This document shows positions 6,076 through 10,426 of a stretch of 10,426 bases of DNA, piece after piece. The translations under genes were made by a program, and so were the position numbers. Each line of letters opens with the position of its first letter. Positions within the stretch are counted from its first letter, which is position 1. The notes beneath the pieces were generated by a model. It did no database searches and was not told where the DNA came from. It saw only the letters and a list, made by a program, of their open reading frames with translations. Source of the stretch: Kiritimatiellales bacterium (lineage in GTDB: Bacteria > Verrucomicrobiota > Kiritimatiellia > Kiritimatiellales > Pontiellaceae); contig JAIPIO010000141.1 of NCBI GenBank assembly GCA_021734595.1, positions 1 to 10,426 of the forward strand. The letters are read 5' to 3'.

Positions 6076-7368
6076 ATGAAGGTTGTACATATCGTTCCGG
6101 GATCGGGCGGCACATTCTACTGCCAGAACTGCATGCGCGACAGCACGTTGGTACAGGCGCTGCGGCGGCAGGGTTTTGACGTGGTGATGGTGCCGATGTA
6201 CCTGCCGCTCTTTACCGACGACAATCCGCTTGATGACGACACCCCGGTGTTTTTCGGCGGGATCAACGTCTACCTCCAGCAGCAGTTTAAGATTTTCCGC
6301 AAAACGCCCCGCTGGCTGGACCGGCTGTTTGACTCCATGTGGATGCTCAAAAAAGCCGCGAAGATGGAGGGTTCCACCTCGGCGACCGAAATGGGGCCGA
6401 TGACCCTGTCGATGCTGGAGGGTTCCGACGGCAACCAGCGCAAGGAGGTGGAGCGGTTGGTCGAATGGCTGGCGGAGCACGAGAAGCCGGATCTGGTCCA
6501 TATTTCCAATGCGCTGCTGATCGGGCTGGCCGGTGAAATCAAGAAGGTGCTCGATGTGCCGGTACTCTGTTCGCTGCAGGATGAAGATACTTGGCTGAAT
6601 GAAATCGCGCCGCCATTCGACCGGGCCTGCTGGGATGCGGTCAGCGAACGGGTTGGCGACGTCGATCGGTTTATTGCGGTGAGCGACTGGTACGCAGACC
6701 AAATGAGCAAGCGGCTGACGATCCCGCGCGAACTGATTGAGATGGTACACATTGGAATTGATCTGGACGGCTTTGAACCAGCGGCAATGGATTTCGATCC
6801 GCCGGTAATCGGCTACCTCTCCAAGATGACGAAGCAGCTGGGGCTGGGTACGCTGGTGGATGCCTTTATTGAACTGAAGCAGCGCCCGGGGTTGGAAAAC
6901 CTGAAGCTTAAGGCGACCGGCGGGCAGGTGGGCGACGATAAGCATTTTATTGCACGGCTGAAGAAGAAACTGGCTAAGTATGGTTTTGAAGCTGCTGCGG
7001 AATTTATCCCGGACTTCAGCCGCGAACAGCGGATTGAATTTTTGCGGTCGCTCTCGGTAATGTCTGTTCCGGTAGAGCAGGGCGAGGCATTCGGGACGTA
7101 CATCATCGAAGCGCTGGCGTGCGGTGTGCCGGTGGTGCAACCGAATGCCGGGGCGTTTCCCGAACTGATTGAAGCAACCGGCGGGGGGATTACATACGAT
7201 GATGATCTGGTTGAAGCGTTGTCGCAGCTGCTGTTGAATCCAGACCGTGCGCGGGAGCTGGGGCGGAATGGCCGGGCCGTGGTTCAGGAGCGATTCAGTA
7301 TTGAGACCATGTCGCAGAAAATGATGGCGATCTACAACACGTTGGTGGCAACGGAAAAGGCGGAGTGA
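6076..7368 (+). CDS. GT4 family glycosyltransferase
   Basis: This 430-aa protein has the two-Rossmann GT-B layout. The N-terminal acceptor domain starts KVVHIVPGSGGTFYCQNCMRD, with a C-x2-C pair of unknown role. The C-terminal nucleotide-sugar domain carries VIGYLSKMTKQLGLGTLVDAF and the GT4 retaining-enzyme E-x7-E motif (E337, E345) in EAFGTYIIEALACGVPVV. There is no signal peptide or transmembrane segment, so it acts in the cytosol, probably on a cell-envelope or secreted glycan; donor and acceptor are not predictable. The ribosome-binding site GCGAGG (6063-6068) is well placed for ATG 6076, and only 14 bases separate the start from the redox gene's stop, so co-transcription is likely. Its TGA overlaps the ATG of the following beta-propeller gene by one base, implying translational coupling. 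Confidence 0.9.
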   Translation: MKVVHIVPGSGGTFYCQNCMRDSTLVQALRRQGFDVVMVPMYLPLFTDDNPLDDDTPVFFGGINVYLQQQFKIFRKTPRWLDRLFDSMWMLKKAAKMEGSTSATEMGPMTLSMLEGSDGNQRKEVERLVEWLAEHEKPDLVHISNALLIGLAGEIKKVLDVPVLCSLQDEDTWLNEIAPPFDRACWDAVSERVGDVDRFIAVSDWYADQMSKRLTIPRELIEMVHIGIDLDGFEPAAMDFDPPVIGYLSKMTKQLGLGTLVDAFIELKQRPGLENLKLKATGGQVGDDKHFIARLKKKLAKYGFEAAAEFIPDFSREQRIEFLRSLSVMSVPVEQGEAFGTYIIEALACGVPVVQPNAGAFPELIEATGGGITYDDDLVEALSQLLLNPDRARELGRNGRAVVQERFSIETMSQKMMAIYNTLVATEKAE

Positions 7369-8498
7369 TGCTTGATAAACTGATTTTAACATGGTTGTGC
7401 TGCGCGGTGCCAGTTGCGGGACCTTCGGCGGAAACCGGTTGGCCGACCTATCACGGCGGCGGCAATCTGGCTGGGGTGACCGACACGGCATTGCCGGACC
7501 AGCCGGGCGAGGTGTGGCGCTTCAATGCGGGGGGTGCCGTCTATAACACACCGGTGTCGGACGGGGATCGGATTTATTTCTCGGCGAAGAAGGGGATGGT
7601 CATCGCGGTTGATCTGAAGGGTTCCAAGGTCTGGAAAAAAACCTTTATGCGCCAGAACGATGCCGGTGAGGAGACTCCATATCGGTTCGAGGCGCCGCTG
7701 GCGGTTTTTGGCGAAACCGTTGTGGCCGGCACGACCCGGGGCATGCTGTTTGCGCTGGATGCGCAGAACGGCGAGACGCAATGGACCAATGATGTGGGCG
7801 GACCGGTCATTGGATCGCCGAATCTGGCCGCGGATGGGAACCTGATTGTGATCGACCAGTCGGAAGGTGCTTTGCACTGCCTGGAACTGAAGACCGGCAA
7901 GCGTTTATGGAAAACCGACGGGGTGGAACGGTGCGACGGCTCGGCGACGGTGGGCGGTGGCCGTATTGTTTTCGGCAGCTGCGCGGCGGCGATGCATGTG
8001 TATTCAAGCGTGGACGGAAAGCACCTGAAAGATGTCGAAATGGAAGGCGATGCGCAGATTGCCGGCGGCGCGGTGCTGCTGGGCAACTCGGCTTTTGCCG
8101 GAACGCGCGAGGGGGAACTGGTACACGTCGATGTGGAGAGCGGCAATATTATCTGGACCAACATAGACGGCGAGGATCAGGCCTTTTCGACACCGGCGGT
8201 AACCGACTTAAAGGTAGTTTACGGCAACGACGACGGCATGGTCTATGCGCTGGACCGCAAGGACGGCAAGCAGCTCTGGAAATTCGATACCGGCGGCATG
8301 CCGACCTCGCCCGTGATTGCAAAAGATAAAGTGGTTGTTACGGCAGACGGTGTGCTCTTTCTGTTGAACCTGGAGGATGGCAGCAAGCTGTGGTCGAAGG
8401 AAGTGAGCGACGAGATCACCTCGCCGGCGATCATCGGCGGAATGATTGTGGTGGGCGCGGATGACGGCACGGTGACGGCGTTTGGGATGAAAAAATAA
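7368..8498 (+). CDS. Secreted PQQ-like beta-propeller protein
   Basis: This 376-aa protein has an N-terminal export signal (about 1-21: a Lys, then hydrophobic LILTWLCCAVPVAG) and no convincing lipobox. The rest is a run of PQQ/BamB-type propeller repeats, recognisable by recurring G-x-x-x-W strands (VWRFN, VWKK, QWTND, LWKTD, IIWTN, LWKFD, LWSKE), each followed by a TP/SP turn and a G-x-hydrophobic-x-A-L-D strand. The likely count is seven or eight blades. Such proteins usually bind partners or polymers rather than catalyse; no PQQ-dehydrogenase active site is seen. ATG 7368 is preferred over GTG 7365 because AAAGG (7356-7360) is spaced correctly for it, and the TGATG overlap couples it to the glycosyltransferase. 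It lies between a glycosyltransferase and an ABC exporter, so a periplasmic envelope role is inferred. Confidence 0.88.
   Translation: MLDKLILTWLCCAVPVAGPSAETGWPTYHGGGNLAGVTDTALPDQPGEVWRFNAGGAVYNTPVSDGDRIYFSAKKGMVIAVDLKGSKVWKKTFMRQNDAGEETPYRFEAPLAVFGETVVAGTTRGMLFALDAQNGETQWTNDVGGPVIGSPNLAADGNLIVIDQSEGALHCLELKTGKRLWKTDGVERCDGSATVGGGRIVFGSCAAAMHVYSSVDGKHLKDVEMEGDAQIAGGAVLLGNSAFAGTREGELVHVDVESGNIIWTNIDGEDQAFSTPAVTDLKVVYGNDDGMVYALDRKDGKQLWKFDTGGMPTSPVIAKDKVVVTADGVLFLLNLEDGSKLWSKEVSDEITSPAIIGGMIVVGADDGTVTAFGMKK
7622..7636. repeat. TTCCA-N5-TGGAA palindrome, copy 4
   Basis: TTCCAAGGTCTGGAA has the same arms and 5-base centre spacing as the other copies. It sits in SKVWK codons of the propeller gene, where the residues are also expected for the fold, so chance is possible for this copy. 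Confidence 0.4.
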
Positions 8499-8507
8499 AA
8501 CATAAAA

Positions 8508-8550
8508 TTGACTGGTACAACCGGCCGAATGACTGGTAAAAGCGGTCGTT
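8508..8550 (+). promoter_or_regulatory. 21-bp direct repeat, likely operator of MNT-HEPN pair
   Basis: TGACTGGTA occurs at 8509-8517 and again at 8530-8538; the two 21-base units match at 16 positions and end at the ATG (8551). A spacing of two helical turns suits binding of a dimeric or tandem regulator. The encoded protein has an N-terminal winged HTH, so autoregulation is likely. TTGACT (8508-8513) could be a -35 box, but no good -10 is visible at the right distance, and there is no clear ribosome-binding site. Confidence 0.55.
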
Positions 8551-9180
8551 ATGGAATTGCTTTCACAAATATTATCCTCAAAAACCAAGGCGGGCATCTT
8601 TCAGATTCTCTTTGGTACGGAATGGGATGAGCTGCACTCGCGTGAGATCGCGCGCCGAACCGGCATGACGCTGGCGACGGTGCAGCAGGAGCTTAAACGG
8701 TTGCAATCACTCGATCTTGTATTGCGGCGCAAGGATGGCAACCGAGTTTATTTTAAAGCCAACCAAAGCCATCCACTTTTTAATGAGTTGCACCAGCTGA
8801 CCATCAAGACCAGCGGCATTGTGCCGATGTTGCGTACGGCATTGCAGCCAGTGGCTGAGCAGATTGATTATGCTTTTGTTTTCGGGTCTGTTGCCCGATC
8901 CGAAGAAAAGGCGCATAGCGACATTGATGTCATGATGATTGGCGACCTCAGTTTGAGAAAGGTGAGCGGCTTGATTGGTTCGCTGACAGACATACTGGAG
9001 CGCGAGATCAATCCACATGTCCAATCCTTGGAGGAATTCAGGACGCGGTGGGAACGAGGTGATGCTTTTGTGTTGAATGTAGTGTTGGGGAAGAAGCTGT
9101 ATATCATAGGAGATGGAGATGAGTTTATCTCAATGGTTGAGAAATGGATGGCTTCAGGCGCATCAGCCTACGCACAGTGA
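8551..9180 (+). CDS. HTH-nucleotidyltransferase (MNT) antitoxin-like protein
   Basis: This 209-aa protein has two parts. Residues 1-70 form a winged helix-turn-helix (SREIARRTGMTLATVQQEL; wing VLRRKDGNRVYF). Residues about 80-180 form a minimal nucleotidyltransferase with G112-S113-V-A-R-S and the acidic pair D124, D126 in HSDIDVMMIG, so the metal-binding core is intact. In MNT-HEPN modules such a protein can AMPylate and neutralise the HEPN toxin; the fused HTH suggests it is also the repressor of its own operon. The next gene, a HEPN protein, overlaps its 3' end. The module sits between the propeller and ABC transporter genes and looks AT-richer than both, consistent with acquisition. Antitoxin function is inferred from family and context. 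Confidence 0.88.
   Translation: MELLSQILSSKTKAGIFQILFGTEWDELHSREIARRTGMTLATVQQELKRLQSLDLVLRRKDGNRVYFKANQSHPLFNELHQLTIKTSGIVPMLRTALQPVAEQIDYAFVFGSVARSEEKAHSDIDVMMIGDLSLRKVSGLIGSLTDILEREINPHVQSLEEFRTRWERGDAFVLNVVLGKKLYIIGDGDEFISMVEKWMASGASAYAQ
9108..9112 (+). promoter_or_regulatory. Ribosome-binding site deciding HEPN start
   Basis: AGGAG directly abuts ATG 9113 but is 6 bases from ATG 9119 in the same frame. The spacing favours 9119 as the start. Confidence 0.6.
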
Positions 9181-9556
9181 AATAGCCGGCCTGCAGGCCA
9201 TCGTTGAACGCGACTTGGCCGATGCCCAATCCGAATCGCTTTCCGATGATTGGAGATTCGGAATTGCTTACAACGCCGCACTGAAGCTGTGCGTTGTATT
9301 GCTCTATGCCGAAGGATACAAAGCCGAAAAAAATCTCAATCACTATCGCACTATCCATGCCATGGGCGAGGTATTCCCGGAACGCAAGGCCGATGTCCAT
9401 TATCTCGATGCCTGCCGTGCCAAACGCAATACCGCTGAATACGACTGCGTCGGTGTTGTCACTAAAGCCGACGCCAATGAACTCGTTGATTTTGTTCGGG
9501 AATTCAGGCCCGTTGTATTGGAGTGGTTGCAGGGCACCCACCCAGATTTGATATAA
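9119..9556 (+). CDS. HEPN domain protein, probable toxin partner
   Basis: This 145-aa all-helical protein resembles the SAV_6107-like HEPN group: S-D-D-W-R-F-x-I-A-Y-N-A-A-L-K-L (42-57), NHYRTIHAM (74-82) and the motif K-R-N-T-A-E-Y-D (102-109). HEPN ribonucleases normally carry R-x4-6-H; here R103-N104 are followed by E107-Y108 with no histidine at that place. This is the variant common next to MNT proteins, so RNase activity is uncertain. The gene overlaps the 3' end of the HTH-nucleotidyltransferase gene by 62 bases in another frame, as is usual for such pairs. It ends 26 bases before the ABC ATPase gene. Toxin or RNA-processing function is inferred; it could equally be an accessory binding subunit of the nucleotidyltransferase. 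Confidence 0.85.
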   Translation: MSLSQWLRNGWLQAHQPTHSEIAGLQAIVERDLADAQSESLSDDWRFGIAYNAALKLCVVLLYAEGYKAEKNLNHYRTIHAMGEVFPERKADVHYLDACRAKRNTAEYDCVGVVTKADANELVDFVREFRPVVLEWLQGTHPDLI

Positions 9557-9582
9557 AACAAATCCACCATAGAGGAATAAGG

Positions 9583-10251
9583 ATGAACACATTTTTAAAG
9601 CTTGGCGGTGTGGGCAAGCAGTACGATGAAAACACGCGGGTGCTGCAGGGGATCGATCTGGAAATCCGGCAGGGCGAAAGCGTGGCCATCGTCGGTCCAT
9701 CGGGATGCGGCAAGAGCACGTTGCTGAATATTATCGGAACGCTGGACCGTCCTACGGAAGGGACGGTTTTTTTCGGTGACAGCGATCTGTTGACATTGAA
9801 TGAAAAAGAGCTGGCGGAATTCCGCAACCGTCAGATTGGTTTTGTTTTCCAGCTTCACCATCTGCTGCCGCAGTGTTCGATTCTTGAAAACGTGCTGGTG
9901 CCCTCGCTGGTGAACAAGGAGGCGGGCGATGCACAGGCGCGCGCGTTGCGCCTGCTGGAGCGTGTTGGGTTGTCGGAACGGTTGATGCACCGGCCGGGAA
10001 AACTTTCGGGCGGCGAACGGCAGCGGGTGGCGGTGGTGCGGGCGCTGATCAACCAGCCGCGGTTGCTGCTGGCAGACGAGCCGACAGGATCGCTCAGCCG
10101 GGAGGGCGCGGACAGTCTGGCGGAGTTGCTATTAGAGTTAAACCGCGAGGAAAACCTGACGCTGATTGTGGTGACCCACTCCATGCGCGTGGCCGAAAAA
10201 ATGGACCGGGTGCTGAGCCTTGAAAGAGGAAACCTAAAACCTGAAACCTGA
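9583..10251 (+). CDS. ABC transporter ATPase, LolD/MacB type
   Basis: This 222-aa nucleotide-binding subunit has Walker A GPSGCGKST (38-46), Q-loop Q90, signature LSGGE (141-145), Walker B LLLADEP (161-167) and switch H199. The ADEPTGSLS segment, short length and following FtsX-type permease place it in the LolD/MacB/FtsE-like group, which drives mechanotransmission or lipid and protein extrusion at the inner membrane rather than import. ATG 9583 follows AGAGGAATAAGG and gives the normal start; the 20 upstream in-frame codons are not family-like. The last codons consist of three tandem 7-bp units that also supply the stop. It is adjacent to and probably co-translated with the permease gene. 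Confidence 0.93.
   Translation: MNTFLKLGGVGKQYDENTRVLQGIDLEIRQGESVAIVGPSGCGKSTLLNIIGTLDRPTEGTVFFGDSDLLTLNEKELAEFRNRQIGFVFQLHHLLPQCSILENVLVPSLVNKEAGDAQARALRLLERVGLSERLMHRPGKLSGGERQRVAVVRALINQPRLLLADEPTGSLSREGADSLAELLLELNREENLTLIVVTHSMRVAEKMDRVLSLERGNLKPET
10231..10251. repeat. Heptamer tandem repeat at gene end
   Basis: AACCTAA, AACCTGA, AACCTGA in tandem encode the C-terminal residues of the ABC ATPase and contain its TGA stop. The permease start follows four bases later. Confidence 0.6.
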
Positions 10252-10255
10252 AATC

Positions 10256-10426
10256 ATGCAGAAAAGTCGACTCATTCTAAATAGCCTGCGGTTTTACTGG
10301 CGGAGCCACCTAGGGGTGTCGCTGGGGACCGTACTGGCGGCGGCGGTGCTGACGGGGCCGTTGCTGGTGGGGGACTCGGTGGACGGATCGCTCCGCAGCT
10401 TTGCGCTTCAGCGACTGGGCGGCATC
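10256..10426 (+). CDS. FtsX-type ABC permease, N-terminus only
   Basis: The first 57 residues are in the window and the gene runs off the right edge. A short basic cytosolic segment (MQKSRLILNSLRFYWRSH) is followed by one transmembrane helix (about 19-39, LGVSLGTVLAAAVLTGPLLVG). Then comes GDSVDGSLRSFALQRLGG, a segment I associate with the large FtsX/MacB-like permeases of PVC-type bacteria. It should pair with the preceding ATPase as an exporter or mechanotransmission complex. No strong ribosome-binding site precedes ATG 10256, so coupling to the ATPase gene four bases upstream is likely. Confidence 0.8.
   Translation, partial: MQKSRLILNSLRFYWRSHLGVSLGTVLAAAVLTGPLLVGDSVDGSLRSFALQRLGGI

Noticed and set aside
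5785..7491. Long ORF of 568 codons on the minus strand
   Set aside because: It is antisense to the redox and glycosyltransferase genes, both strongly supported by motifs. It has no recognisable domain.
9523..9582. Upstream start for the ABC ATPase
   Set aside because: It overlaps the HEPN gene in another frame; ATG 9583 has a good ribosome-binding site and the usual N-terminus.

Overview
The window looks like bacterial chromosome, moderately GC-rich, with every recognisable gene on the + strand. No rRNA, tRNA or CRISPR is visible. The mix of an IS200-like transposase in hairpin repeats, a GT4 glycosyltransferase / PQQ-propeller / large FtsX-type ABC exporter cluster, and NuoE/NuoF/NuoG-like soluble redox subunits suggests an anaerobic member of the PVC group, perhaps Kiritimatiellota. 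That is an inference from gene style, not from a marker gene.

Left part (1-980): four tandem 65-bp repeat units, each with two hairpins, lead into a complete 150-aa Y1/HUH IS200-like transposase. More hairpins and a fifth repeat copy follow it. The last copy before the transposase and the copy after it share the same variant tail.

Middle part (981-6061): a 792-aa protein fuses NuoE, an extra thioredoxin-like [2Fe-2S] domain, NuoF and a C-terminal 2x[4Fe-4S] ferredoxin. After an intervening AAA/DUF4143 ATPase gene comes a 464-aa protein with a NuoG-like [2Fe-2S] domain, a GltD/NfnB-like N-terminal cluster and FAD Rossmann segment, and a NuoG-like C-terminal ferredoxin. The set resembles the electron-bifurcating Stn/HydABC family, but no H-cluster hydrogenase is present and the NAD(P)-binding Rossmann domain of the GltD-like part is absent. 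This is the most unusual protein system in the window.

Right part (6062-10426): a GT4 glycosyltransferase begins 15 bases after the redox gene and overlaps a secreted PQQ-like beta-propeller gene by one base. An HTH-nucleotidyltransferase/HEPN pair (MNT-HEPN toxin-antitoxin type) follows, then a LolD/MacB-type ABC ATPase and the start of its FtsX-type permease. The propeller, ATPase and permease look like one cell-envelope module that the MNT-HEPN pair interrupts.

Small structured DNA overlays these genes. A 52-bp double-hairpin palindrome is read through in frame inside the 464-aa gene. The motif TTCCA-N5-TGGAA occurs four times exactly, all inside genes, where about 0.01 would be expected by chance. 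An imperfect inverted repeat precedes the ATPase gene, and a 21-bp direct repeat abuts the start codon of the HTH-nucleotidyltransferase gene.
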